The notes: a model not told the origin generated them from the sequence alone. A stretch of 64,000 bases of DNA from Microvirga sp. BSC39 (GCF_000739015.1 NZ_JPUG01000062.1:62001-126000), one strand, 5' to 3'. Counted from the first letter of the stretch, positions 45,797 through 55,900 are shown. Made by a program: numbers and translations.

Positions 45797-46975
45797 ATGA
45801 TGAACGTAACAATCAAAACCCTTGGCCTCGCAGCGGCCGTGACTCTGACTGGAGCGCCTGCCATGGCGCAGGAGAAGCTGAAGGTCGGCCTCCTCCTCAC
45901 CCTCTCCGGCCCCTCGGCAGTGCTCGGCCAGCATGCGCGGGATGGCTTCCAGCTCGCCATGAAGGATCTCGGCGGGAAACTCGGCGGACGCGACGTCGAA
46001 GTGATCGTCGTCGACGATGAGCTGAAGCCCGACGTCGCCGTGACGAAGGTCAAAGGCCTCATCGAGCGCGATAAGGTCGACTTTGTCGTCGGCCCGATCT
46101 TCTCGAACGTGGCGGTTGCCACCCACAAGCCGATCGTCGATTCCAAGACCTTCTACATCAGCGTGAATGCCGGCCCGTCGAACCTCGCTGGCAAGAGCTG
46201 CAACCCGTACTTCTTTGCCACCTCCTACCAGAATGACCAGAATCACGAGGTTCTGGGCAAGGTCGCGCAGGACCGCGGCTACAAGAAGGTTTATCTGCTG
46301 GCGCCGAACTATCAGGCCGGCAAGGATGCACTGGCCGGATTCAAGCGCCACTACAAGGGCGAGATCGTCGAGGAATCCTACACTCCTCTCAACACACTCG
46401 ACTTCCAGTCCGAGCTTGCGAAGATCGCCTCCATGCAGCCGGACGCCATCTTCACCTTCATGCCGGGCGGCATGGGCGTGAATCTCGTCAAGCAGTACCG
46501 CGCAGCGGGTCTTGCAGACCGCATCCCTTTCCTCTCCGCCTTCACGGTGGACGAGTCGACACTGCATGCCCAGCAGGACGCGGCGCTCGGTATGTTCGGA
46601 GGCTCGAACTGGGCTCCGAACCTCGATACACCGCAGAACAAGAAGTTCGTGGAGGACTATGTGGCGGCCTTTAACGCCGTCCCGGCCTCCTATGCGATGC
46701 ACTCCTACGACGCGGCTCTCCTGATCGATGCTGCCCTCAGGGCGACGGGTGGCAAGACCGACAATAAGGACGCCCTGCGCTCAGCCATTCAGAAGGCTGA
46801 GTTCAAGTCTCTGCGTGGCGACTTCAAGTTCGGCGCCAACGGTTTCCCGATCCAGGACTTCTATCTGGTGAAGGCCGCAAAGCGCCCCGATGGCAAGCTG
46901 CAGACCGAGATCGTCGAGAAGGTGTTCGACGATTACACGGATGCCTACGCCAAGGAGTGCACGCCGACGAACTGA
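45797..46975 (+). CDS. Liv-type ABC transporter solute-binding protein (system 2, aromatic-acid candidate)
   Basis: 392 aa. Signal peptide (cleavage near AMAQ) and a Peripla_BP_6 domain (KVGLLLTLSGPSAVLGQHARDG). Similar binding proteins in proteobacteria serve aromatic acids such as benzoate and hydroxybenzoates; here anthranilate or a relative is the natural guess. Start: ATG 45797 (or 45800) with GGGAG upstream; the frame extends to 45638 through the regulatory region. It leads the six-gene operon and is followed by an intrinsic terminator-like hairpin. Confidence 0.92.
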   Translation: MMNVTIKTLGLAAAVTLTGAPAMAQEKLKVGLLLTLSGPSAVLGQHARDGFQLAMKDLGGKLGGRDVEVIVVDDELKPDVAVTKVKGLIERDKVDFVVGPIFSNVAVATHKPIVDSKTFYISVNAGPSNLAGKSCNPYFFATSYQNDQNHEVLGKVAQDRGYKKVYLLAPNYQAGKDALAGFKRHYKGEIVEESYTPLNTLDFQSELAKIASMQPDAIFTFMPGGMGVNLVKQYRAAGLADRIPFLSAFTVDESTLHAQQDAALGMFGGSNWAPNLDTPQNKKFVEDYVAAFNAVPASYAMHSYDAALLIDAALRATGGKTDNKDALRSAIQKAEFKSLRGDFKFGANGFPIQDFYLVKAAKRPDGKLQTEIVEKVFDDYTDAYAKECTPTN

Positions 46976-46991
46976 GCCCTTTCGGCTGACC

Positions 46992-47029
46992 CGGCCTGTC
47001 TCGGAGGGATCTGAGACAGGCCGCTTTTT
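46992..47029 (+). terminator. Intrinsic-terminator-like hairpin after the system 2 binding protein
   Basis: An 11-bp stem CGGCCTGTCTC / GAGACAGGCCG (46992-47002, 47013-47023) with a 10-base loop and then CTTTTT (47024-47029). It sits between the binding-protein gene and the permease gene. Partial termination here would make binding protein in excess over the membrane components. Confidence 0.85.
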
Positions 47030-47112
47030 CAAAGCACTCTTTATGATGCTCTCGCCTGAGGGCATGCGAGCGGAGGCTCGGTTGATGCAGGTCTGCAGCC
47101 AGTGATGCCCCG

Positions 47113-48033
47113 ATGACAGCAACCCTCTTTCTCGTACAGGCTCTGAACGGCCTTCAGTTCGGCCTCATCCTCTTCCTCATCGCCGCCGGCCTCACTCTGG
47201 TCTTCGGGGTGATGGACTTCATCAACCTGGCGCACGGCGTGCAATACATGGTCGGCGCCTATCTGGTCGCGGCGTTCAGCGCCTGGACCGGGAGCTTCGG
47301 CTGGGCGCTCCTCCTCGCTCTGCCAACCGCGCTGGCCTTCGGCCTCCTCCTGGAAGTGCTTGTGTTCCGCCATCTCTATGATCGCGATCATCTCGACCAG
47401 GTGCTCGCCACTTTCGGCGTGATCCTCTTCCTGAACCAAGGCGTGAAGTTCGTCTGGGGCGCGGCACCTTTGAGCGTTCCCGTACCCGAACTGCTCTCGG
47501 GTTCGGTGGAGATCGCAAACGGACTGCTCTATCCGGTCTACCGACTTGCCATCATCGCAGCCGGTCTCGTGATCGCCGGCCTGCTCTATGTTCTCGTCAA
47601 TCACACGCGCGTCGGCATGCTGGTACGCGCAGGCGCCAGCAACGCCTCCATGGTTTCGGCGCTTGGCGTCAACATCCAGCGGTTGTTCATGGTGGTGTTC
47701 GGTTTCGGCGCCATGCTGGCGGGCTTCGCCGGCGCCATGGTTGCGCCGATCCTGTCCGTCGAGCCCGGCATGGGCGACAACATCCTCATCCTGGCCTTTG
47801 TGGTCATCGTCATCGGCGGCATCGGGTCAATCCGTGGCGCATTCCTGGCTGCGCTGCTGATCGGCCTCGTGGACACGGTCGGCCGCTCCTTCGCGCCCAA
47901 TCTGCTGCGCCTTGTCCTTGATCCCGCGGCCGCCAGCCAGACCGGGCGCGCCATTGCGCCAATGCTGATCTACATCTTCATGGCCGCCGTGCTGTTCTTC
48001 CGACCCTCTGGCCTGTTTCCTGTAAAGCGTTGA
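47113..48033 (+). CDS. Liv-type ABC transporter permease (LivH-like, system 2)
   Basis: 306 aa with about eight membrane helices. BPD_transp_2 signature AAGLTLVFGVMDFINLAHG and the loop SNASMVSALGVNIQRLF. The usual length. 137 bases separate it from the binding-protein gene (containing the hairpin). The next permease starts 10 bases after its stop. Confidence 0.92.
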   Translation: MTATLFLVQALNGLQFGLILFLIAAGLTLVFGVMDFINLAHGVQYMVGAYLVAAFSAWTGSFGWALLLALPTALAFGLLLEVLVFRHLYDRDHLDQVLATFGVILFLNQGVKFVWGAAPLSVPVPELLSGSVEIANGLLYPVYRLAIIAAGLVIAGLLYVLVNHTRVGMLVRAGASNASMVSALGVNIQRLFMVVFGFGAMLAGFAGAMVAPILSVEPGMGDNILILAFVVIVIGGIGSIRGAFLAALLIGLVDTVGRSFAPNLLRLVLDPAAASQTGRAIAPMLIYIFMAAVLFFRPSGLFPVKR

Positions 48034-48043
48034 GGGCGGAGCC

Positions 48044-49075
48044 ATGACCGAAATCGTCGAAACCCAGTCTGCTCCCGCCCCTTCGCTCGGTGCACGGCTG
48101 GAGATCGTCCCTGTGGTGCTCTTTGCCGCCTTTGCAGCGGCACCGCTCCTCGCCTCCTTCTCCGGCGCGGAAGGCTATGTCTTGTCCCTGCTCACGCGGG
48201 TGATGATCTTCGGCATAGCCGCCATGGCGCTCGATCTCATCCTCGGCTACGGCGCGCTTGTGAGCTTCGGCCATGCAGCCTTTCTCGGCCTCGGCGGCTA
48301 TGCAGTCGGGATCCTGGCGAGCCATGGCTTCGAGGATGCGTTTATTCAGATTCCGGTCGCCATCCTTGCCTCCGCGGCCTTTGCTTTTGTCACGGGCGCC
48401 ATCTCCCTGCGGACGAAGGGCGTCTATTTCATCATGATTACCCTCGCCTTCGGTCAGATGCTGTACTTCCTGGCGACGTCGCTTGCGCCTTATGGCGGGG
48501 ACGACGGCATGACGCTCGCATCCCGCAGCCTCGTCGTTGGAGCCGACTGGCTGAAGAACGATTTCACCTTCTACTGGGTCTGCCTGCTCTGCCTGTTCGG
48601 AGTCTATGCCCTCTCGCGGTCGCTCGTCGCCTCGCGGTTCGGTCGTGTCCTGCGCGGGACACGGGAGAACGCCGTTCGCATGGAAGCCATCGGCTTCCGG
48701 CCCTTCCGCTTTCAGCTCGCTGCCTATGTGATCAGCGGCATGATGGCGGGACTTGCAGGATGCCTCCTGGCCAACCAGGCAGAGTTCGTCAGCCCGGCCT
48801 TCATGACGTGGCAGCGCTCGGGCGAGTTGATCTTCATGGTGGTGCTTGGCGGGCTCGGCTCCCTGCACGGAGCCATCATCGGAGCCGCCGCCTTCCTCCT
48901 GCTGGAGGAGTTCCTGCCCGAGATCCTGCATACGGTGAGCTTCTTCCTCAGCGAGGAGACGAGAGCGCATCTTGCGGAGAACTGGAAGATGGTGTTCGGC
49001 CCCCTGCTCATTCTGATCGTGCTGTTCGTCAGGGGTGGCATCATGGGCCTGCTGAGGGGGCCGCGTCATGGCTGA
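48044..49075 (+). CDS. Liv-type ABC transporter permease (LivM-like, system 2)
   Basis: 343 aa. BPD_transp_2 domain with LDLILGYGALVSFGHAAFLGLGGYA, the LivM signature, and RENAVRMEAIGFRPFRF as the cytoplasmic loop. GGGCGGAG precedes the ATG. Overlaps the LivG-like gene by 8 bases. Confidence 0.92.
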   Translation: MTEIVETQSAPAPSLGARLEIVPVVLFAAFAAAPLLASFSGAEGYVLSLLTRVMIFGIAAMALDLILGYGALVSFGHAAFLGLGGYAVGILASHGFEDAFIQIPVAILASAAFAFVTGAISLRTKGVYFIMITLAFGQMLYFLATSLAPYGGDDGMTLASRSLVVGADWLKNDFTFYWVCLLCLFGVYALSRSLVASRFGRVLRGTRENAVRMEAIGFRPFRFQLAAYVISGMMAGLAGCLLANQAEFVSPAFMTWQRSGELIFMVVLGGLGSLHGAIIGAAAFLLLEEFLPEILHTVSFFLSEETRAHLAENWKMVFGPLLILIVLFVRGGIMGLLRGPRHG

Positions 49076-49823
49076 GGCGCTGCTCGAACTCCGCAATCTG
49101 CGAAAGAACTACGGCGCACTTGTCGTCACCGACGATGTCAGCCTCTCGGTCCAGCCCGGCGAGTTGCACGCGATCATCGGGCCCAACGGCGCGGGGAAGA
49201 CGACTCTCATTCACCAGATCTCGGGCATGCTCCCGTCCAATTCGGGCCAGATCCTGTTCGCCGGCGAGGACGTCACCCATCTTTCCATGCCGCAGAGGGT
49301 GGAACGCGGCCTCGCACGGTCGTTCCAGATCACCTCGATTCTGCCCGGGTTCTCCGCGCTGGAGAATGTGGCGCTCGCGGTTCAGGCCCGCTCCGGCTCG
49401 AGCTTCCGCTTCTTCGGCAATGCCTCGCAGGAGAAGGATTTGAACGGCCGGGCCATGGAATGCCTTGGCGAGGTTGGACTTGGCGCACGCGCCCACATTC
49501 CGGCAGGGCTTCTGTCACACGGCGAGAAGCGTCAGCTGGAGCTCGCCATCGGCCTTGCGACATCCCCGAAGCTGCTTCTGCTCGATGAGCCCCTGGCCGG
49601 AACCGGGCACGACGAATCGCAGCGCGTGGTCGAGACCCTGCGCCGCCTGAAGGACCGTCTGACCATCGTCCTCATCGAGCACGACATGGAGGCAGTCTTC
49701 TCCCTTGCGGACCAGGTTTCGGTTCTCGTCTATGGGCGCGTCATCGCCACCGACACGCCGGAGAGAGTCAGGGCCAATCACGATGTCCGTGCGGCCTATC
49801 TCGGCGAAGAGGAGATGGTCTGA
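49068..49823 (+). CDS. Liv-type ABC transporter ATP-binding protein (LivG-like, system 2)
   Basis: 251 aa. Walker A GPNGAGKTT, signature LSHGEKRQLELAI, Walker B LLLLDEPLAGTGHDES (the usual MNPxE is replaced by TGHDE). Overlaps the neighbouring genes by 8 bases upstream and 1 base downstream, so it is coupled to both. Confidence 0.92.
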   Translation: MAEALLELRNLRKNYGALVVTDDVSLSVQPGELHAIIGPNGAGKTTLIHQISGMLPSNSGQILFAGEDVTHLSMPQRVERGLARSFQITSILPGFSALENVALAVQARSGSSFRFFGNASQEKDLNGRAMECLGEVGLGARAHIPAGLLSHGEKRQLELAIGLATSPKLLLLDEPLAGTGHDESQRVVETLRRLKDRLTIVLIEHDMEAVFSLADQVSVLVYGRVIATDTPERVRANHDVRAAYLGEEEMV

Positions 49824-50521
49824 TGCTTTCCATCCGGCAGCTCCAGGCCTCCTACGGCGCCGCCCAGGTTCTGTTCGACATTTCGCTCGACATCGGCGCC
49901 GGCGAGGTGGTGACGCTTCTCGGTCGCAATGGCATGGGCAAGACCACCACCGTGCGCTCCATCATGGGCCTCCTGCGTCCGCGCGGCGGCGAAGTGCGCT
50001 TCGATGGGGCCGTCGTGACGGGGCTCGCACCCTATCGCATTGCCCAGACCGGCATCGGGCTCGTGCCGGAGGGACGCCAGATCTTCCCGACCCTGACGGT
50101 CGAGGAGAACCTTGTCGCAACGGCGTCGACCCGCACAGGCTCCCGTCGCTGGACATTGGATGCCGTGTACGATCTGTTTCCACGGCTGAAGGAACGCCGG
50201 AGCAATCTCGGAACGCAGCTCTCCGGCGGTGAGCAGCAGATGCTCGCCATCGGCCGAGCCCTGATGACCAACCCCAAGCTGCTCATTCTGGACGAGGCGA
50301 CAGAAGGACTGGCACCGCTCATCCGCGCCGAGATCTGGATGTGCCTCAAGCGCCTCAAGAGCGAGCGCCAATCCATTCTGGTTATCGACAAGAATGTGGG
50401 CGTGCTGGCGACCTTCGCCGACCGTCACGTAATCATCGAGAAGGGCCGCTCGGTCTGGACGGGAACCAGTGAAGAACTCATGACGGATACCAGTCTCAAG
50501 GACCGGTATCTGCACGTCTAA
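49823..50521 (+). CDS. Liv-type ABC transporter ATP-binding protein (LivF-like, system 2)
   Basis: 232 aa. Walker A GRNGMGKTT, signature LSGGEQQM, Walker B LLILDEATEGLAP, typical LivF. Its C-terminus lacks the usual VEQN; VIDKNVGVLATFADRHVII stands in its place, so the switch-histidine region is modified (DKNVGV for EQNxxxA). The hydrolase gene follows by 11 bases. Confidence 0.92.
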   Translation: MLSIRQLQASYGAAQVLFDISLDIGAGEVVTLLGRNGMGKTTTVRSIMGLLRPRGGEVRFDGAVVTGLAPYRIAQTGIGLVPEGRQIFPTLTVEENLVATASTRTGSRRWTLDAVYDLFPRLKERRSNLGTQLSGGEQQMLAIGRALMTNPKLLILDEATEGLAPLIRAEIWMCLKRLKSERQSILVIDKNVGVLATFADRHVIIEKGRSVWTGTSEELMTDTSLKDRYLHV

Positions 50522-50532
50522 GGACGACCATC

Positions 50533-51354
50533 ATGGCATCCGACATGCTCGACTACGAAGCCGAGTACAACAACAGGGCCCGGGTGCCGGACCATCCCGC
50601 CCACATTGCCGGCTGGCAGCGGGATGCCGCCGCCTATCGCGAGACGGCTCGCTGCGAACTCGACCTGGCCTATGGGCCTGGAGAGCGGCACCTGCTCGAC
50701 TTCTTCCACCCGAAGAACGGCGACGGCAGTGGTCCCGTCGTGCTGTTCATTCATGGCGGCTACTGGCAGGCTTTCGACAAGTCTTCATCCAGCCATCTCG
50801 CCCGCGGCGCCAATATGCGCGGTCTGCCAGTGGCGATCCCCAGCTACACGCTCGCGCCAACAGCCACACTCGCCGAGATCATTGTCGAAATCGAAACGGC
50901 AGCAGACTTCGTCATGCAGCGAACAGGCCGCCCCATCGTCGCTGCAGGCCACTCGGCCGGGGGGCACCTTGCCGCCTGCCTCATGGCGCGACCTATGCCG
51001 CGCCAAAGCGCCATCAGAGCCGCCATGCCGATCTCCGGCCTGTTCGATCTCCCGCCTCTGGTGGGAACCTCGATCAACAAGGCACTCGGGCTCACCATCG
51101 AGGAGACGCATCGATTGAGTCCGCTCGCGTGGGCGCCGCCGGGCAGCGGGAGCCTTGTCGCGGTCGTTGGCGGCGCGGAGAGCAGCGAGTTCCTCCGCCA
51201 GTCCCGCGCCATTGTCGAGAGATGGGGACAGGCTGGGGTGACGACCCGTTATCACGAGGTGCCTGACGCTCACCACTTTGACGTGATCGCCGGCCTCACG
51301 GATCCAGCAGATCCGCTCGTTGATATCCTGGTCGAACTCGCCGCAGGGGCCTGA
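50533..51354 (+). CDS. Alpha/beta hydrolase, arylformamidase-like
   Basis: 273 aa. Oxyanion motif HGGYW (74-78), nucleophile elbow GHSAGG with Ser141, and the catalytic His in AHHFDVI near residue 251. The HGGYW motif and the YEAEYNNRARVPDHP start match the kynurenine-formamidase-like hydrolase group. It is the last gene of the transporter operon facing the 2-aminobenzoate genes, so it may release 2-aminobenzoate from N-formylanthranilate, or act on N-formylkynurenine. No tryptophan dioxygenase or kynureninase gene is in the window, which favours the first. No signal peptide. Confidence 0.85.
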   Translation: MASDMLDYEAEYNNRARVPDHPAHIAGWQRDAAAYRETARCELDLAYGPGERHLLDFFHPKNGDGSGPVVLFIHGGYWQAFDKSSSSHLARGANMRGLPVAIPSYTLAPTATLAEIIVEIETAADFVMQRTGRPIVAAGHSAGGHLAACLMARPMPRQSAIRAAMPISGLFDLPPLVGTSINKALGLTIEETHRLSPLAWAPPGSGSLVAVVGGAESSEFLRQSRAIVERWGQAGVTTRYHEVPDAHHFDVIAGLTDPADPLVDILVELAAGA

Positions 51355-51372
51355 TACTGCAGCGCAGTGGAA

Positions 51373-51912
51373 TCAGCCTCGCGTGCGGCGGGCGACGACC
51401 TGTGCAACCGGCAGATCCGCAACGGGTTCGCTGGTCTTCTCTCCTGAAGCCGAGATCCACGCGCGGCCCGACTGCCGTGCATGGAACACATGGCCCGTCC
51501 GCTCAGGGCTGACAATCGACGAGGTGAGATTGTCGAGGACATATTGGCCCTGGGCTGTCGCCACCAGAAGCACCGCATGGGCTTCACCCTGCGCGGTAGC
51601 GCCGACCGTGATCGAGAGCGCCGAGGAGGGCCAGCCACGCTCGATCAGCATCTTGCGCTTCAGCAGCGCGAAGTCCTCGCAATCACCTTTGCCGCTGGTC
51701 GGAAGCGCCCACACGTCCTCACGGCCATATTGCTCCAGATCCGAAACCTCACGGATCGTGCTGTTCACATGGCTGTTGATCTGCTGCAGCTGAGACATCC
51801 GCTCGGCGGTCAGAACGAACGAGCGGCCGGGCTTCGCCTGAGCGGCGGCGACTGGCAAAATCATGAGCGCTGCGCCTAAACCGAGCGCAAACCTTTGTGC
51901 AATGGAAATCAT
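51373..51912 (-). CDS. Transglutaminase-like cysteine proteinase (BTLCP family)
   Basis: 179 aa. A signal peptide (cleavage near AQA, residue 26) precedes a small BTLCP domain with the catalytic triad Cys78 in GKGDCEDFALLKR, His112 in GEAHAVLLV and Asp127 in YVLDNLTS. Known relatives (LapG) are periplasmic proteases that cut adhesins; many rhizobial BTLCPs are shorter and uncharacterised, like this one. Convergent with the formamidase-like gene. Confidence 0.9.
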   Translation of the reverse strand: MISIAQRFALGLGAALMILPVAAAQAKPGRSFVLTAERMSQLQQINSHVNSTIREVSDLEQYGREDVWALPTSGKGDCEDFALLKRKMLIERGWPSSALSITVGATAQGEAHAVLLVATAQGQYVLDNLTSSIVSPERTGHVFHARQSGRAWISASGEKTSEPVADLPVAQVVARRTRG

Positions 51913-52050
51913 CGAATATGCCCCTCAGCCACTTGCTGGCTTTCGCCGGAGCTGTAGATCCGCTCCGGTTCTGCTTTATCTTGATGATCTATAGGCCAGT
52001 CTTGTGAGACAACATTGTGGCAGCTTGGCCTTTTGAGGGAGAGGCGTTCC

Positions 52051-52608
52051 ATGCGCTTGGCGATGACTCTCGTCATCCTCGTGATGGCAGGATGGATGCA
52101 CCCCGTTTACGCCGCCGAGGAAGCTTGGCAGGCTTTGAAGGAGGGAGGTACGGTGGCACTGTTTCGGCATGCCCGCGCACCGGGAACAGGAGACCCGGCC
52201 GGTTTCCGGCTGGACGACTGCTCAACGCAACGCAATCTCTCTGAAGAGGGTCGCCGACAGGCGCAACATATCGGGGATGAGTTCAGAGCCCGGCAGGTGC
52301 CTGTGGAGCGTGTGCTCTCAAGTCGCTGGTGCCGCGCTCTGGATACGGCGCGCCTAGCCTTCGGCGCCATTGCGCAGCCATCCGCTCCGCTGGACTCTTT
52401 CTTCTCGGGGCGCGATCAGGAGCCTGCCCAGACGCAGGCCGTGCGTCGGATCATCGAAGGATGGCGCTCAACAGGCGTTCTGGTCCTCGTGACGCATCAG
52501 GTCAACATCACGGCACTGACCGGCATCTTCCCCAGCGAAGGCGAAATGCTCGTGCTCAAGCCACGTGCTGATTCAGGTTTTGACGTCGTCGGACGAGTTG
52601 TCCTTTAG
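52051..52608 (+). CDS. Secreted histidine phosphatase family protein
   Basis: 185 aa. A signal peptide (cleavage near YAA, residue 22) is followed by a compact histidine phosphatase domain: FRHARAPG with His40 as the phosphoacceptor (RHA instead of the usual RHG), SSRWCRALDTA, and the second His in LVTHQVN. Periplasmic; substrate unknown. Start: ATG 52051 with GGGAGAGG upstream. It is convergent with the small minus-strand gene (3-base gap). Confidence 0.88.
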   Translation: MRLAMTLVILVMAGWMHPVYAAEEAWQALKEGGTVALFRHARAPGTGDPAGFRLDDCSTQRNLSEEGRRQAQHIGDEFRARQVPVERVLSSRWCRALDTARLAFGAIAQPSAPLDSFFSGRDQEPAQTQAVRRIIEGWRSTGVLVLVTHQVNITALTGIFPSEGEMLVLKPRADSGFDVVGRVVL

Positions 52609-52611
52609 GAC

Positions 52612-52839
52612 CTAGTCTTCAGCCCTGAGCTGATCCACCACGCCTTGGCTCATATACGGATGGCCCGCTTCGTTCAGAGCGCGATCCAGAGCCTCGATGG
52701 CGACCAGGATCTTGGTGAGTTCCTCGGCCATTTCGACAGAGGGAAGCGGCGCCTCGGACAGCTGCCTGGCCATTTCCCTGCGACGCTTCACGAGGCTCTC
52801 TCGTGCTGCATTCAATTCGCTGATCTCTTCCGAGGTCAT
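52612..52839 (-). CDS. Small helical protein of unknown function
   Basis: 75 aa, highly charged and helix-forming (SELNAARESLVKRRREMARQL, MAEELTKILVAIEALDRAL), without membrane segment or signal. Not recognised. Start: ATG 52839 has GAGGAG upstream; the frame extends to 52953 but would then overlap the Mfd-like gene. It follows that gene on the same strand by about 85 bases. Confidence 0.6.
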   Translation of the reverse strand: MTSEEISELNAARESLVKRRREMARQLSEAPLPSVEMAEELTKILVAIEALDRALNEAGHPYMSQGVVDQLRAED

Positions 52840-52924
52840 CGGCTCCTCACGCTGAACGTCATTTCCAAAGATAAGTCCTAAACACGCGATCCGTTCGCGG
52901 ATGAAAAGATCGGCATTGTCTATG

Positions 52925-55900
52925 TCACTGTTCGAGCTGCGCCAGAAGAGCAAGGATATGCTTCTCCCGTTCCCTGGCCTGGTCCTCAGCGACTGCGATG
53001 ATCAGGCGATCCCCACTCCAGCGCAACGCTCCCTGTGAGGCTCCGATCACGTCCTCCAGAGGAATTTTCTCGACGGCTCCCGGCCTGAAGCTCAAGGCTA
53101 TCGCCTGAGGACCTGCGTCAATGCGAGCAATCCCCAGCCGCTGACAGATCTTCCGCATGCCTGTGAGGCGCAGGAGGTTTTCCAAGGCTTCTGGAAGCGG
53201 CCCAAAACGATCCTCGATCTCCTCCTCGAGGTCGTCAATGGACTCAGAGATATCCATGCGTGCGATGCGAGCGTAGAGGTTGATCCGCACCTCGGGCTCG
53301 TGCACGTACTCGGCCGGAATGGAGCCCGTCAGTCCGATGTTGAGCTCAGGAGCCCAATCGTCCGCGTAACTCTCTCCGCGCAGGGCACGCTTGAGCAGGT
53401 GCTGGTACAGGTCCGCCCCGATAAGCTTGATATGCCCCGCCTGCTCGTCTCCCAGGAGGGTGCCGGCTCCACGTTGATCGAGATCCTGTGCGCTGATGGC
53501 AAACCCAGCTCCAAGCCGGTCGAGGGCTTCCAGGGTGCGCAGGCGCTTCTCCGTCGCTGCTGGCAGTTGCTGCCCTGGTTCCGTCAGCAGATAGGTGGTG
53601 CCACGGATGCGGCCTCGCCCCACGCGCCCGCGAAGCTGATGAAGCTGCGACAGGCCGAAGCGATCGGCCCGCCACACCAGCATGGTGTTGGCGCGAGGAA
53701 CATCGAGACCGCTTTCGATGATGTTGGTGGCGAGCAGGACGTCACCTTCACCATCTGCGAAGCGCACCATCACGTCGTCCGTCTCGGCTGGCGGCATCTG
53801 GCCATGCGCAACAAGGACCTTCAGTTCAGGCACGATCTTTGCAAGCTGCTCACGCATCGGCCCGATGTCCTCCACACGGGAGCAGACCACGAAGCTTTGC
53901 CCGCGGCGGCGGCGTTCGCGCATGAGGGCCTGTCGAGCGGTGACAGGATCAAACTCCGTCAGGAAGGTGCGAATGGGCTGTCGCCGAGCCGGAGGCGTGG
54001 CAATGATGCTCAGCTCCTGCAAACCAACCAGGGCCGATTGCAGGGTGCGCGGAATGGGAGTCGCGGTCAGGGTCAGCACGTGTCCGCGTGAGGCCATCGC
54101 CCGGAGCTTCGACTTATGGGCAGCACCGAACCTCTGCTCTTCGTCGACAATCACAAGGCCAAGATCCTTAAAGGCTACGCCCTTGGCAGCCAGGGCGTGT
54201 GTGCCGATGACGATCCGCACAGAGCCGTCGGCGAGGCCGTTCTTTACCTTGCGTGCCTCGGATGCCGTCACCAGGCGCGACAAATGCGCGACGTCAACGC
54301 CGAAGCCGGCGAAGCGCTTTTGGAAGCTGCGCACGTGCTGACGCGCCAGTACCGTCGTGGGTGCTATCACGGCGACCTGCTTGCCCGATAGCGCCACTGC
54401 TGCCGCGGCACGGAGAGCAACCTCAGTCTTGCCGAAACCGACATCTCCACAAACCAGCCGGTCCATAGGGTGTCCCGAAGCCAGGTCTTCGAGGACCTCC
54501 CCTATGGCACGCAACTGGTCCGGCGTTTCAGAGAATGGAAATCGTGCAACGAAGCGCTCATACTCACGTCCTGGAGGCTTGATCGGCTCCAACTTCACGG
54601 CTTCACGATCTTCGACCAGCTTGCTCAAACGTGCGGCCGTATCGCGGATCTCCGCCTCGATGGCTGCAAGTTTCGCGAGCCACCCATCACTCTTCAGCTT
54701 GTCGAGCTGCAGCGCCTCGGACATGCGACCATACCGCCATACGCGGCCCAGGTCCGTTGCAGGAATCATGAGGGTTGTATCGCCCGCATAGGTGAGCCGG
54801 ACGGTATCGCTGGTGCTCTCTTCGCCGGCGCTGATAGATTCGGTTCCCTCCAAAAGTCCAAGCCCATGATCGACGTGAATGACGGCATCGCCGATTTGGA
54901 ACTGCATGTCGGTGAACTGGTGGGCAGCGGACCTGAGCTCTTGTCCATGTCCGCTCGACGCACGGCTCCCCAGTACATCAGCCGCTGTGACCACCACAAT
55001 GCCATGGCGGTCGTCGATAAACCCGCTCCTGATGTCAGCTTGAAGGGTGAAGATCCCGTTCGGCGGACCGGCGATGGCGTCGCTCCAGCGCTCGATCATG
55101 GTTGGGCTGAGTTGCAGGGACTGAACCCGGCGCCTCAAGCGGTTCAGATCGTCCCTCGTGGCAGCCGCCAGAACGAGCTTGCGACCGCTGTCCTGCTGTG
55201 CCTGGATGAAGCTTGAAAGCGCGCGCGCCGGCTTCGCCGCAGCGGCAAAGCGTGGAACAGAGCTCCGCTTGGCCTCTTCCTCTGATGCGGCATGAATGAC
55301 AGTCAGCCGGCGCTCACATAGCATCTCTTTCCATTCGTTATCTCCGATGAACAGCCGCTCGGGTGCCATGGCAGAACTACTGCCGCCCCCCTCCACCCGC
55401 AGCGACTTGCGGCCTTCATAAGAGTCGGCAACCTGTTCCATCACCAGCTGACGCCGCTCCTCCGCTTCGGAGGCAATCACAACGGGAGCATCCGGCCAGT
55501 AGTCGAAGATTGTTTCGAGAGATTCATAATGCTCCGGCAGCCGGTGCTCCATTCCGTCGTAGCGTTCCGGCATTGAACCATCGTTCGTTCTTTCGAGCAG
55601 AATTTCGGAAACGGGGTCGAGGAGAAGGCTCTCGATCTCCGTTTCGGTCCGCTGCGAAACGGGATCATATGAACGGATGGCAGCAATGAACTGCCCATCG
55701 TGCTCGATGCGGTACGGCAAGGGACTGTTCGCTGGAAAGATATCGATGACCTGACCCCGGATCGCAGCCTCTCCAGGCTCGTCCACCCTCTCGTCCAGGA
55801 TGTACCCGGCGTGGTGGAGGTAGAATTCCAGATCACCCTGCGAGAAGGCCTCACCTGTCGTGAGATGGAAGCAGGCCTGCTTCCAGATGCTCCGCGGAGG

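Noticed and set aside
37565-51354. The island as a mobile element
   Set aside because: No integrase, transposase, tRNA boundary or flanking direct repeats were seen, and base composition by eye matches the neighbours except in the operator region.
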